DNA of 64,000 bases from assembly GCA_009993635.1 (NCBI GenBank), contig JAACTC010000006.1:248001-312000 (forward strand), given 5' to 3'. Positions 42,813 to 51,232 of the stretch are shown here, one piece after another. Under the pieces are notes generated by a model that saw only the letters and a program-made list of their open reading frames with translations, did not search any database and was not told the origin of the DNA. The stretch comes from Erythrobacter sp. GTDB lineage: Bacteria; Pseudomonadota; Alphaproteobacteria; Sphingomonadales; Sphingomonadaceae. The stretch's first letter is position 1. Each line of letters begins with the position of its first letter. The translations under genes were made by a program, and so were the position numbers.

Positions 42813-43592
42813 ATGACTCAGAATGTCGTTGGAAACCTCGATGTCGCGATCCTGTGCGTGATCGCGTTTGTCTCCTTCTTCCTTGGGCTGGTCGTCTACC
42901 TCCGGCGCGAAGACAAGCGAGAGGGGTACCCGGTCGAGGTGGCCGGAATGTTCGGCAGGGTTCAGCGAGCGGAGGGTTTCCCCGCCATGCCCCGCCCCAA
43001 GCTGTTCTATCGCCCGCATGATCGCGGTGTGATCCAGGCGCCGCGGCTCGAAGAGCCCGAGCCCGTCCGCCCCGGCCAGCGCCTGCCTCCAATGGCCATC
43101 CCGCTCGATCCCGGCCCCGATCCGCTCGAAGAAGGCATTGGTGCAGCGGCCTACACCCGTAACCGGGAGGAGCTGCCCGATCTGGATGTGGAGGGTGAAC
43201 CCAAGCTCATCTCCCTCAACGACAATCCCGAATATTACATTCCCGATGGCGATCCCGACCCGCGCGGCTGGGTGTTGCTGTCCGCCGACGAGAAACAGGT
43301 CGGCCAGGTTCACGACCTGTGGTTCAACCGGGCCGAGTTTTTCCTGCGCTACTATGAAGTCTCGATCAATGGGGCCGAAGGCCGGCGGCTGGTACCCGCC
43401 TTCTTTGCCGAGGCGCTGCCGTGCGATCGGGTGGTGCGGGCGACCACGCTGGTTGCCGACGATATGCGGCGCACCCCGGTGCGTGCCGACGGCACCTGCA
43501 TCACCATGCGCGAAGAGGATCGCCTGAACGGCTTCTACGCCGGCGGACTGCGCTTTTCCGGCCACTCCGGCCAGATCCACGATCCGGCATGA
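42813..43592 (+). CDS. puhA: Photosynthetic reaction centre subunit H (PuhA)
   Basis: Cytoplasm-facing subunit that caps the L/M core and helps proton delivery to the secondary quinone. The 259-aa protein has one N-terminal transmembrane helix (about 8-30, LDVAILCVIAFVSFFLGLVV), the conserved YLRREDKREGYPVE junction and a beta-rich cytoplasmic domain with KTF-like PKLFYRP, LSADEKQVGQVHDLW and the RYYEV strand. Length matches the family (about 255-260). Its stop overlaps the puhB start (ATGA). It heads the puhABC operon that converges on pufLMC. Confidence 0.96.
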   Translation: MTQNVVGNLDVAILCVIAFVSFFLGLVVYLRREDKREGYPVEVAGMFGRVQRAEGFPAMPRPKLFYRPHDRGVIQAPRLEEPEPVRPGQRLPPMAIPLDPGPDPLEEGIGAAAYTRNREELPDLDVEGEPKLISLNDNPEYYIPDGDPDPRGWVLLSADEKQVGQVHDLWFNRAEFFLRYYEVSINGAEGRRLVPAFFAEALPCDRVVRATTLVADDMRRTPVRADGTCITMREEDRLNGFYAGGLRFSGHSGQIHDPA

Positions 43593-44251
43593 TCCGCGAC
43601 GAACCCATCGACATCGTTCTGGGCCTGCCCGGCCCGCTGCCCGCAGGTGAACGTGTGCTGTGGCACGGCAAGCCCGAACGCGCCGCATTGCTGCGCTACC
43701 TGTTCCGCTGGCGGCTGCTGGCGGCCTATTTCGCGGTCTTCGCATTGCTGCCGATGCTTGCCACCGCACAGGCTGGCGCAAGCGCGGCGCAGGTGATCTT
43801 CAGCCCGCTGCTGTTGCTGCCCATTGCCCTGCCGATCGCGGGCCTGGTGGCCGTCAGCGCGTGGGCATTGGCGCGCACGACGGTTTACGTCGTCACCGAC
43901 CGGCGGGTCATCCTGCAGGTGGGCGTCGCATTCACCCGCACCGTCAACATTCCACTCGATCTGATTGCGGATGTTTCGGCGCGCGAACGGGCGCGCGGGA
44001 TGGACCTTGCGCTCACCCTGCGCGGAACCGACAAGATTGCCTGGCTGGCGCTGTGGCCCCACGCGCGCACTTTGCGTTTTGCGCAGCCCGTACCGATGCT
44101 GCGCGGTTTGCCGGTCGACAGCCCCGCTGGGGCGATCCTGGTCGATGCCATCATGCACGCGGCCCCCGGTTTGCGGCATTCGCCCGCTCGCGCCGGAAAA
44201 GCGCCTGTCGCCATCGATGGGGCACGGGCCCCGGCAGCGCAGCATGTCTGA
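43589..44251 (+). CDS. puhB: Photosynthetic complex assembly protein PuhB
   Basis: Reaction-centre/LH1 assembly factor that supports H-subunit insertion and core complex build-up. The 220-aa membrane protein has a soluble start (LPAGERVLWHGKP), three hydrophobic segments (about 42-60, 69-95 and a weaker one), and a bPH2-like domain (TVYVVTDRRVILQVGVAFTRTVNIPLD) typical of PuhB. ATGA overlap with puhA and an eight-base overlap with puhC point to one polycistronic transcript. Confidence 0.9.
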   Translation: MIRDEPIDIVLGLPGPLPAGERVLWHGKPERAALLRYLFRWRLLAAYFAVFALLPMLATAQAGASAAQVIFSPLLLLPIALPIAGLVAVSAWALARTTVYVVTDRRVILQVGVAFTRTVNIPLDLIADVSARERARGMDLALTLRGTDKIAWLALWPHARTLRFAQPVPMLRGLPVDSPAGAILVDAIMHAAPGLRHSPARAGKAPVAIDGARAPAAQHV

Positions 44252-44696
44252 GATTACCGTTCCGCGCGGCGTGCTGATCGGTGCGGCGATCATGATCGGC
44301 TTTACCATGACGGCGATCACCACCGCGCGGCACTACGATGTCGGCCGCCTGACGGTACAGACTGCGACATCGCAGGACCGCCGGACATTGATCTTCAAAC
44401 CGCTCCCGGGTGGCGAGATGATGGTGCTGAGCGATCGGCGCGCGCCCCTCGCCCACCTCGTGATCGAAGGCGACACCTTTATGATGACGGCGGTGCGCGC
44501 ACTCGCAATGCAGCGCGACGATCGCAACGAGGCGACCGAGTTTCGCCTGCTGCTCCAGCGCGATGGCGACGGCCATCTGGAGCTGGCCGATCCGGCAACC
44601 GGCCGGACGATCAAGCTGGAAGGGTTCGGACAGGCAAGCGCCAGTGCCTTCGCCCGTTATCTCGACGGCTTTGACAAGCAATACGCCCCCAACTGA
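44244..44696 (+). CDS. puhC: Photosynthetic complex assembly protein PuhC
   Basis: A 150-aa membrane-anchored protein with one N-terminal helix (about 8-26) and a periplasmic domain containing TLIFKPLPGGEMMVLSDR and GFGQASASAFARYLDGF, as in PuhC homologues, which aid core complex assembly. It starts eight bases inside the end of puhB. Its stop is about 240 bp from the end of the convergent pufC gene. Confidence 0.88.
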   Translation: MSEITVPRGVLIGAAIMIGFTMTAITTARHYDVGRLTVQTATSQDRRTLIFKPLPGGEMMVLSDRRAPLAHLVIEGDTFMMTAVRALAMQRDDRNEATEFRLLLQRDGDGHLELADPATGRTIKLEGFGQASASAFARYLDGFDKQYAPN

Positions 44697-44898
44697 TCCT
44701 TAACGGCGGTAGCCTTTGCACTGCGCGTCTGCAGACCGTTTCCCGCAATAGTCTGCGCGATCTTTCGCGCAGCGGCGATCCTCTTACGCTGGTGCAGCGT
44801 TGGCAGATGGAGGGGACGGCGGGATCTTCCGGATGGCGAAGCAGCAAGGCAAGGCGGCGCCTCAGGGAGCGCACCGCGAGAGCTCGCTGGTTCAGCAA

Positions 44899-44928
44899 GT
44901 CCCGCAGCCACCGATGCGGCTGCGGGAC
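44899..44928 (-). terminator. Terminator after pufC
   Basis: A perfect 11-bp stem (GTCCCGCAGCC / GGCTGCGGGAC) with an eight-base loop lies ten bases beyond the pufC stop codon on the minus strand and is followed by a short TT run. It should end the pufLMC transcript and may also limit read-through from puhC. Confidence 0.7.
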
Positions 44929-44938
44929 GAACCCCGCG

Positions 44939-46087
44939 TCACTCCTTGTCCAGGGTCACGGCCCTTTCATCGACACCGGGCTGCGTGAGGACCGCCTGAT
45001 GCGCCTTGCGGGTCTCGAACGCGGTCGCGCGGGTGGGGGCCACGGCACTTCCGGGACCGAACAGGCCCCTGTATCGCTCGGCCATCCGCTCACCGCCGAG
45101 CGGGCGTGACATCCCGTTATGGCAGGTCGCGCAATCGACCTTGGCGACATCGCCCAGCGGGCCCAGCCGGTTGGGCGGGAAAAGGCCCTGCATCTCGGTC
45201 AGGTAATCGCGATTGATCCGGCGGGACATGCGGATGCCATACCAGGCGTTCACTCGATTGGGCGTGCTCTGCGACCAGTCGGCGAATGCACGCGTGTTGT
45301 GGCAGAAGGTGCAGTTGACGCCCATCCCGTCCGACATCTGCATCATCAGGATGTAGATGTTTTCTAGATCCGCGATCTCCGCGACCTCGCCCGACACCGA
45401 CCGCGCCTGCGCTCCGGAAATCGTCTGGTCGTCCAGCAGGTAGTTTTCGAAAGGCGCGCGCGGGAAGAAATCGCGCATCGTCGTCGCGGTACGGTTCCAT
45501 GGCGGCGGCTTGCCCACGATCCCGCCCATGGGCGGTTCGGGCGGGGCACCCTTGTACCAGTGCTTTGGCGGCACGTTGTTGCCGCGGTGGCAGGTAAAGC
45601 AGGTGATGCCGACATTGCCCACGTGGCGCGCGTTCGTATTCACGTCGCGCACCATCTCGAGCATCCGCCGCGCAACCTGCTTGGTATACAGATCGTCGGA
45701 CGCAAAGCTTTCGCCGCTCTTGTGGCAATAGCTGCAGCCCTCCTCCGGCGCGACCCATTCGGTCATCGCCTGCATCAGGTAGTCGAACTGGGCGGAATCG
45801 AGATCGCTCAGCACCTCGATATTCTCATACACCTCGCCTGCGGCAATCCCGCTGTCGGGAAATGGCGCCGTTGCGGCGGGCACGAGATTGATCGGATCGT
45901 TGCGCGTGCGCGCAGAGGTGAACGTGTTCATCGCGATGCCGCGCCAGCCCCAGTCGCGCGATTCGATCGGATCCCAGGGGTGGTCCCATTTGGGCACCAG
46001 CAGGACGAACAGCAGCGTGGCGAACGCCGCGGCAAGAAGGAAAATGCCCAGCAGGCTGGACCGGGGCCTTTGCGACACGGGCTTCAT
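44939..46087 (-). CDS. pufC: Reaction centre tetrahaem cytochrome c subunit (PufC)
   Basis: Periplasmic electron donor to the special pair. The 382-aa product has four CxxCH haem sites (CSYCH, CFTCH, CTFCH, CATCH) spread as in other PufC proteins. It is anchored by an uncleaved N-terminal helix (about 10-31, [20 protein letters not shown]); no lipobox Cys follows, so this is a TM anchor, not lipidation. Its ATG overlaps the pufM stop by four bases. Last gene of the pufLMC operon; a terminator hairpin follows. Confidence 0.95.
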   Translation of the reverse strand: MKPVSQRPRSSLLGIFLLAAAFATLLFVLLVPKWDHPWDPIESRDWGWRGIAMNTFTSARTRNDPINLVPAATAPFPDSGIAAGEVYENIEVLSDLDSAQFDYLMQAMTEWVAPEEGCSYCHKSGESFASDDLYTKQVARRMLEMVRDVNTNARHVGNVGITCFTCHRGNNVPPKHWYKGAPPEPPMGGIVGKPPPWNRTATTMRDFFPRAPFENYLLDDQTISGAQARSVSGEVAEIADLENIYILMMQMSDGMGVNCTFCHNTRAFADWSQSTPNRVNAWYGIRMSRRINRDYLTEMQGLFPPNRLGPLGDVAKVDCATCHNGMSRPLGGERMAERYRGLFGPGSAVAPTRATAFETRKAHQAVLTQPGVDERAVTLDKE

Positions 46088-47145
46088 TGTGCTGCCTCCG
46101 GCGCAGGGGGCACCATTTCGGGCGGCGGGTTACCCACCGCCGAGTGGCTCGACGCGTCGGCGATCGAGCGGACCTGCTCGGCGATTTCGGGCGGCAGCGT
46201 CATATCCGGATAGGTCGCGGGGTATTCGGGAGCGAGCCCCCATTTCACGCCCCACAGATACCAGTTGTCGACCACGGTACCCGTCAGCAGGATGCCGATT
46301 GCGCCAGCGAAGGTCGTCAGGATGGCAAACCAGTACGCCCAGCGATGGACCGATTCGAACGTGGCGTTGAAACCGATGGTCCAGCGCCAGAACAGTGCGC
46401 CACGCTCGGCCGCGGTGCCGCGATCGACGATCTCTTCCGTCTCGCGCTCACCACCGAAGCGCGACACCGCGAGGATCGTGCCCCCGTGCATCGCGAAAAG
46501 GAGAACCGAGCCGTAGAGGAATACGATCGAGAAACAGTGGAACGGGTTGTAATAGAAATTGCCGTACAGGACGGAGAGGGAAGCGGTCCAGTTGAGGTGC
46601 GGGATGATGCCGAAAGGCGGCGCCTCGTGCCAGGAACCGAGCAGCATCGGGCGAATGAACCCGATGCTGAGATAGAGGAAGATCGCGCTGGCAAAGGCCC
46701 AGGCGACATGCGTGCTCATGCCCAGTGCCTTGGCGCGCAGATACATCCTGCACCACCACAGCAGGATCGATGCGGTCAGGAAAAATCCCGCCCAGATCCA
46801 CCAGCCGCCCTCGGCCAGCGGGACGAAGGGGGAAAAGCCCCACTTCGCCTCGGGCGGATCGAGCCGGTGCCAGGCCATCCCTTCGATGAAGGCGACCGGG
46901 TTCCAGTGGACCGATGCCCAGAAATTGAGGCCGATGATCTCGATCGCGATGAAGCCGCAGATCAGCGATGCGATGCCGCAAAAGCCAAGATAGGTCGGCC
47001 CGATCTGCGGATCGCCGATCTTGCCGAGCCAGCGGTTGAGGACGGGCGTGATCAGCCGGGGGGACTCATGCCCCTTGACCGGAAGGCCTTCGTCGTGAGG
47101 CCCGTGGATCTGGATCTGCGAATAGAGGCTGTGAAAGGATGCCAT
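46084..47145 (-). CDS. pufM: Reaction centre subunit M (PufM)
   Basis: One of the two core subunits holding the bacteriochlorophylls and quinones. The 353-aa protein has five transmembrane helices. Ligands are in place: special-pair His in [10 protein letters not shown], accessory His in PHLNWTAS, iron ligands His in FAMHGGT and [10 protein letters not shown], and Glu in GGERETEEI. The C-terminal tail of about 40 residues is longer than in Rhodobacter and Pro/Ala-rich. Starts one base overlapping the pufL stop (TGATG) and ends in an ATGA overlap with pufC. Confidence 0.97.
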   Translation of the reverse strand: MASFHSLYSQIQIHGPHDEGLPVKGHESPRLITPVLNRWLGKIGDPQIGPTYLGFCGIASLICGFIAIEIIGLNFWASVHWNPVAFIEGMAWHRLDPPEAKWGFSPFVPLAEGGWWIWAGFFLTASILLWWCRMYLRAKALGMSTHVAWAFASAIFLYLSIGFIRPMLLGSWHEAPPFGIIPHLNWTASLSVLYGNFYYNPFHCFSIVFLYGSVLLFAMHGGTILAVSRFGGERETEEIVDRGTAAERGALFWRWTIGFNATFESVHRWAYWFAILTTFAGAIGILLTGTVVDNWYLWGVKWGLAPEYPATYPDMTLPPEIAEQVRSIADASSHSAVGNPPPEMVPPAPEAAQ

Positions 47146-47993
47146 CAGCCCAGCCCTCCCAGACCCATGTTGTTCCAGAACGGCAGTTGCAGGTACCAGT
47201 CGTAGAAATAGGGCCACCCGCTGACCCAGAACGGCCCGCTGATGAGAATGCAGATCGCGCTCCAGAAGCCGGCATTGATCGCCGCGAACCAGCCGAGGCG
47301 ATGGATGCCTAGCGGTCCGATCGAATAGGCGATGGTATCGCGGAAATACTGGTTTTCATGCTGCCCGTGCTTGACCACCTCGCCCTTGGGCGGGTTGACC
47401 GCGGACAGGATCACGCCGCCGTGCATCGCCAGCATCAGCGTGGTGCCGAAAAAGCACGTCACCGCCAGCATGTGCGCCGGGTTATAGTGGAAGTGCAGCC
47501 CCTGGTAGCCGACATTGGATACCCAATCGAGATGGGTGAAGATGCCATAGGGGAAGGCATGGCCCCACGCGCCGAGCATGATCGGGCGGAACACCTCAAG
47601 GCTGAGATAGGCGAAGATCGCGAAAGCGAACGCGATCGGGATGTGAAAGCCCATGCCCAGCTTGCGCGCAATCTCGACCTGCCTCAACGCCCAGGAAACG
47701 AACGCCCCGATCGCGCAGATGGTGATGATCTGCCACAGCCCGCCCTCGCGCAGCGGCGCAACGCCAAGGCCGTATTCGATGGACGGCGGCGCGATGTCGA
47801 TCTGCCAGATGTTCCACGTCGGCCCGATCGCCGCGCCGTAGATGATCAGGGCCGTTCCCAGCGTGGCGAATACCGCGGTCGTGACCCCGAAGAACCCGAC
47901 ATAGAACGGCCCGACCCAGAAATCGAAGAGTTCGCCGCCGATCAACCCGCCACCGGCTACCCGGTATTTCCTCTCGAAACTGAGCATCGACAT
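47145..47993 (-). CDS. pufL: Reaction centre subunit L (PufL)
   Basis: Core reaction-centre subunit of 282 aa with five transmembrane helices. It begins [15 protein letters not shown], as other L subunits do. Key histidines are present: special pair (NPAHMLAV), accessory bacteriochlorophyll (FTHLDWVSN), and iron ligands in LAMHGGV and LGIHRLGWF. It is first in the operon: no pufB or pufA gene precedes it, and instead the promoter and two PpsR-like boxes lie within 65 bases. AGGT lies eight bases before the ATG at 47993. Confidence 0.97.
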   Translation of the reverse strand: MSMLSFERKYRVAGGGLIGGELFDFWVGPFYVGFFGVTTAVFATLGTALIIYGAAIGPTWNIWQIDIAPPSIEYGLGVAPLREGGLWQIITICAIGAFVSWALRQVEIARKLGMGFHIPIAFAFAIFAYLSLEVFRPIMLGAWGHAFPYGIFTHLDWVSNVGYQGLHFHYNPAHMLAVTCFFGTTLMLAMHGGVILSAVNPPKGEVVKHGQHENQYFRDTIAYSIGPLGIHRLGWFAAINAGFWSAICILISGPFWVSGWPYFYDWYLQLPFWNNMGLGGLG

Positions 47994-48011
47994 AGTGCGT
48001 ACCTGCAAATC

Positions 48012-48029
48012 TGTATATTACCCTGGACA
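48012..48029 (-). promoter_or_regulatory. PpsR/CrtJ-type box 1 upstream of pufL
   Basis: TGT-N12-ACA palindrome (reading TGTCC...TACA on the minus strand) 19 bases before the pufL start codon. It overlaps a TAATAT hexamer that fits a -10 element. Repressor binding here would block the promoter in aerobic light or high oxygen, the standard PpsR mode. Confidence 0.72.
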
Positions 48030-48054
48030 CATGTTTGTGTTCCACTTTTTGGAC
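48015..48054 (-). promoter_or_regulatory. Candidate pufLMC promoter
   Basis: On the minus strand a TAATAT hexamer follows a GGAACA hexamer at 17-base spacing, about 30 bases before the AGGT ribosome binding site of pufL. Both hexamers are embedded in the two PpsR-like boxes. The -35 match to TTGACA is partial, so this is a candidate only. Confidence 0.45.
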
Positions 48055-48401
48055 ATGACACCAAGCCAGCCGGGCTGCAAGCCCTCTGTGCGACAAAGAG
48101 GTACAAGCCCCGCCACGGCGGGCAGGAATACCCCGCGATGCCGATTGCAGGCCCTTCGCCATGCGTTCCGCCGCCGTCGATTGTTCGGCCAAGCAATGTC
48201 GCCATGCCGAAACCGCGGGGATCTTTTAAGCGGCTCGAGGTTACCCGGCGCGCGGCTTGGCCGAACTCGAGCGCGAATTCTCGATTACCGGGCCACCTGG
48301 TCCGGCAAGGATTGCCCGATGCGATCCCTTGCCCCGATTTGAAAACAAGGTATGCTCCAAATCACGAACGCACAGAAGTGCGTCGCATGGGAGAGATGCA
48401 G
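48030..48401. other. Gene-free divergent region between pufL and acyl-CoA dehydrogenase
   Basis: About 370 bases with the regulatory boxes at its left end. The rest shows a few GC-rich short inverted repeats and no coding frame of antenna type (no small hydrophobic peptide with a His about 20 residues from a Trp), so pufBA is absent here. It must also contain the promoter of the plus-strand catabolic genes. Confidence 0.5.
48038..48055 (-). promoter_or_regulatory. PpsR/CrtJ-type box 2 upstream of pufL
   Basis: Second TGT-N12-ACA palindrome (TGTCC...AACA on the minus strand), separated from box 1 by eight bases. Two boxes about eight bases apart is the arrangement required for cooperative tetramer binding in Rhodobacter CrtJ/PpsR. 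It covers the likely -35 region of the pufL promoter. Confidence 0.72.
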
Positions 48402-49697
48402 ATGGCATGGGATTTCGAGACCGAGCCCGGCTTTCAGGAGAAGCTGGATTGGATGGAAGGCTTCGTGCGCGACCGGGTCGAGCCGCTCGGCCTACTCGGC
48501 ATTCATCCCTATGACGTAAAAAATTCCCGGAGAAACGCGCTTGTCCGTCCGCTACAGGACGAAGTGAAGCGGCAGGGCCTGTGGGCCTGCCACCTCGGGC
48601 CGGAATTGGGCGGACAGGGTTATGGCCAGGTCAAGCTGGGCCTGATGAACGAGATTTTGGGTGGCGCGAGCTTCGCGCCAATCGTGTTTGGTTGCCAGGC
48701 ACCCGATACAGGCAATGCGGAGATCATCGCCCATTACGGCACGCCCGAACAGAAAACGCGGTATCTGGAGCCGCTGCTCGAAAACAAGATCGTTTCGGCC
48801 TTTTCTATGACCGAGCCACAGGGCGGATCGGACCCGACCAGTTTCGTCACCACCGCCAAGCCGGATGGCGATGAGTGGGTGATCAATGGCGAGAAATGGT
48901 TCTCGACCAACGGCAAGTGGGCCGATTTCCTGATTGTGATGGCGGTCACCGATCCCGATGCGCAGCGTCACCAGCGGATGAGCATGTTTATCGTGCCGGT
49001 CGATACGCCCGGCGTCGAAATCGTGCGCAATGTCGGCGTCTACGGGCAGGAGAGCGGTTCGGAGAGCTATATCCGCTACACCGACGTGCGCGTCCCGGGC
49101 GATCACCTGCTGGGTGAGCGCGGGGGGGCCTTCGCGATCTCGCAGACCCGGCTGGGCGGCGGGCGCGTCCACCACGCGATGCGCACGGTCGGCAGCTGCA
49201 AGCGCCTGCTCGACGCGATGAGCCGCCGCGCGGTCAGCCGCAAGACGCGCACGGGTACCATCGCCGATTACCAGAGCGTGCAGATGCAGATCGCGGACAG
49301 CTATATCGAGCTGGAGCAGTTCAAGCTGTTCGTCCTGAAGACCGCGTGGATGATCGACAAGCACCAGGACTACCGCAAGGTGCGCAAGGACATCGCGGCG
49401 ATCAAGGCGCTGATGCCGAAGGTCTACCACGACATCGCGCAACGCTGTATCCATATCCACGGATCGCTCGGCGTGTCGAACGAGATGCCCTTCGTGGGCA
49501 ACCTGATCGGTTCGATGGTGATGGGCATCGCCGACGGGCCTACGGAGGTCCACAAGGTCACTGTCGCGAAGCAGCACCTCCGCAATTACCGCGATGTCGA
49601 AGACCCGATCTTCCCCGACTATTCGCTGATCGCCCGCCGCGCGCGGGCGCAGGAGATGTACGATCCAGTGGAAGAGATCGTGGAGGCAGCGGAGTAA
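48402..49697 (+). CDS. Acyl-CoA dehydrogenase, ACAD10/11-like
   Basis: FAD-dependent enzyme introducing the alpha-beta double bond into an acyl-CoA. The 431-aa protein has the usual fold: N-terminal helices, a middle beta domain with FSMTEPQGGSDPT and GEKWFSTNGKWADF, and a helical C-domain with IHGSLGVSNEMPF and GIADGPTEVHKVTVAK. The ADGPxEVH motif places Asp where medium-chain enzymes have the Glu base, as in ACAD10/11 relatives. ATG at 48402 is preferred because GGGAGAG lies six bases upstream; other in-frame ATGs are at 48387 and 48396. A GPH symporter gene follows by four bases. Confidence 0.9.
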   Translation: MAWDFETEPGFQEKLDWMEGFVRDRVEPLGLLGIHPYDVKNSRRNALVRPLQDEVKRQGLWACHLGPELGGQGYGQVKLGLMNEILGGASFAPIVFGCQAPDTGNAEIIAHYGTPEQKTRYLEPLLENKIVSAFSMTEPQGGSDPTSFVTTAKPDGDEWVINGEKWFSTNGKWADFLIVMAVTDPDAQRHQRMSMFIVPVDTPGVEIVRNVGVYGQESGSESYIRYTDVRVPGDHLLGERGGAFAISQTRLGGGRVHHAMRTVGSCKRLLDAMSRRAVSRKTRTGTIADYQSVQMQIADSYIELEQFKLFVLKTAWMIDKHQDYRKVRKDIAAIKALMPKVYHDIAQRCIHIHGSLGVSNEMPFVGNLIGSMVMGIADGPTEVHKVTVAKQHLRNYRDVEDPIFPDYSLIARRARAQEMYDPVEEIVEAAE

Positions 49698-49701
49698 GCC
49701 C

Positions 49702-51219
49702 ATGGCCACTATCGCCCCCACCCCCGCTGCGCCCTCCGACCCCGCGTCCATGCCCCCGATGACGCGGCTCAATCGCCTCGCCTATGGTTCCGGAGCGATC
49801 GCGAACGGGATCAAGAACGCCGCCTTTTCCACCTACCTGCTGCTGTTCTACAATCAGGTGCTTGGCGTGCCTGCGGCCATCGTTTCGGGCGCCATCGCGC
49901 TGACGCTGCTGGTCGATGCCTTCGCCGATCCGTTTATCGGGCGCTGGTCCGATATGACCCGTTCGCGAATCGGGCGGCGCCACCCGTTCATTTTCGGCTC
50001 GGCCCTGCCCACCGCTGCATTCTTCGTCCTAGCGTGGTTTCCGCCTGCCGGGCTTACCGACATGCAGATGGGGATATGGATCTTTGCGCTCGCCGCGCTC
50101 ACCCGCATGTCGATCAGCGCGTTCGAAATCACCACGAGTGCGATGAACCCGGAAATGACCGACGATTATGCGGAGCGGACCAAGCTGTTCGGCTTGCGCT
50201 ATTTCTTCGGCTATCTCGGCACGTTCGGTTTCACCGCCTTCTCGCTCGCGGTGTTCTTCGTCGCCACGCCCGAGATTTCGCGCGGCCAGCTCAATCCCGA
50301 AGGCTACGTGAAGTTCGCCTGGCTCGGCGGCGCCCTGATCTTCGCCGCGATCATCGTCTGCGGCGTAGGTACGCTGAATCGCGTGCCTTACCTGCGCCAG
50401 CGCGACGAACCCGGAGAGGGCGCGACGCCCGCATCGCATCTCAAGGAGATGTTTACGGCCTTCCGCAATCGCGGCTTTCTGGCGATCTTCGGCTTCGGCG
50501 TGTTCAAATATACCGCGATAGGGCTGTACGCCGCGACCACCGTCTATTTCAGCACCTATGTCTTCAAACTGGGCGCGGGCGAGCTGGCGCTGCTCACGTT
50601 CGACAGCCTGATCGCCGCCACCCTCGCCGCGCCGCTCGCGCCCAGGTTCTCGCGCTGGCTGGGCAAGCGCAACACGTCGATGTTCATGGCGATCATCGGC
50701 ATCACCTTAGGCATTTCGCCGCTGTTCCTCACCCTGATCGACGCATTCTTCCAGCCCGGCGACCCGATGCTGTTGCCGACGCTGTTCGTCATCGGCGCGG
50801 TCTACGGCGCGATGATCGCGATCTCGCTGATCAACACGTCCTCCATGCTGGCAGATGTGGTGGAAGACCACGCGGTGCGCACCGGTCAGCACACCGCAGG
50901 CGTGTTCTTCGCGGCTTCCAGCTTCATGCAGCAATGTTCGACCGGGCTTGGCATCCTGATCGCGGGCATCGTGCTGGAATTGTCCGACTTCCCGACCAGG
51001 GCCGAAGTTTCGCAGATCACCCCCGCGATGGAGGACAGCCTGATCATCCACTACATCCCGTTCTCGCTCGGCCTGTGGATCATCGGCGCGCTGTTCCTGC
51101 TGTTCTACCCCATCACCGAAGAATCACACCGCGAGAACGTGGAACGGCTGAAGGCGCGCGAGGCTCAGGCGCGCGAACAGACGATCCGCGACGGTGCCTT
51201 CGGCTCCCCGGCAAGATAG
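49702..51219 (+). CDS. GPH-family (glycoside-pentoside-hexuronide) cation symporter, MFS
   Basis: A 505-aa inner-membrane secondary transporter with about twelve helices. Family signs are RLAYGSGAIANGIKNAAF at the start, the DPFIGRWSDMTRSRIGRRHPF loop after helix 2 and the DVVEDHAVRTGQHTAGVFFAA segment in the second half. GPH members take up sugars or other organic acids with H+ or Na+, and several sphingomonad copies sit in catabolic clusters. It starts four bases after an acyl-CoA dehydrogenase gene and is followed by a related transporter 13 bp downstream. Confidence 0.9.
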   Translation: MATIAPTPAAPSDPASMPPMTRLNRLAYGSGAIANGIKNAAFSTYLLLFYNQVLGVPAAIVSGAIALTLLVDAFADPFIGRWSDMTRSRIGRRHPFIFGSALPTAAFFVLAWFPPAGLTDMQMGIWIFALAALTRMSISAFEITTSAMNPEMTDDYAERTKLFGLRYFFGYLGTFGFTAFSLAVFFVATPEISRGQLNPEGYVKFAWLGGALIFAAIIVCGVGTLNRVPYLRQRDEPGEGATPASHLKEMFTAFRNRGFLAIFGFGVFKYTAIGLYAATTVYFSTYVFKLGAGELALLTFDSLIAATLAAPLAPRFSRWLGKRNTSMFMAIIGITLGISPLFLTLIDAFFQPGDPMLLPTLFVIGAVYGAMIAISLINTSSMLADVVEDHAVRTGQHTAGVFFAASSFMQQCSTGLGILIAGIVLELSDFPTRAEVSQITPAMEDSLIIHYIPFSLGLWIIGALFLLFYPITEESHRENVERLKAREAQAREQTIRDGAFGSPAR

Positions 51220-51232
51220 GCAGGATTACGCT

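Noticed and set aside
48056-48401. Search for pufB and pufA upstream of pufL
   Set aside because: Neither strand has a small ORF with the hydrophobic helix, central His and Trp expected of LH1 alpha or beta peptides; also none between puhC and pufC.
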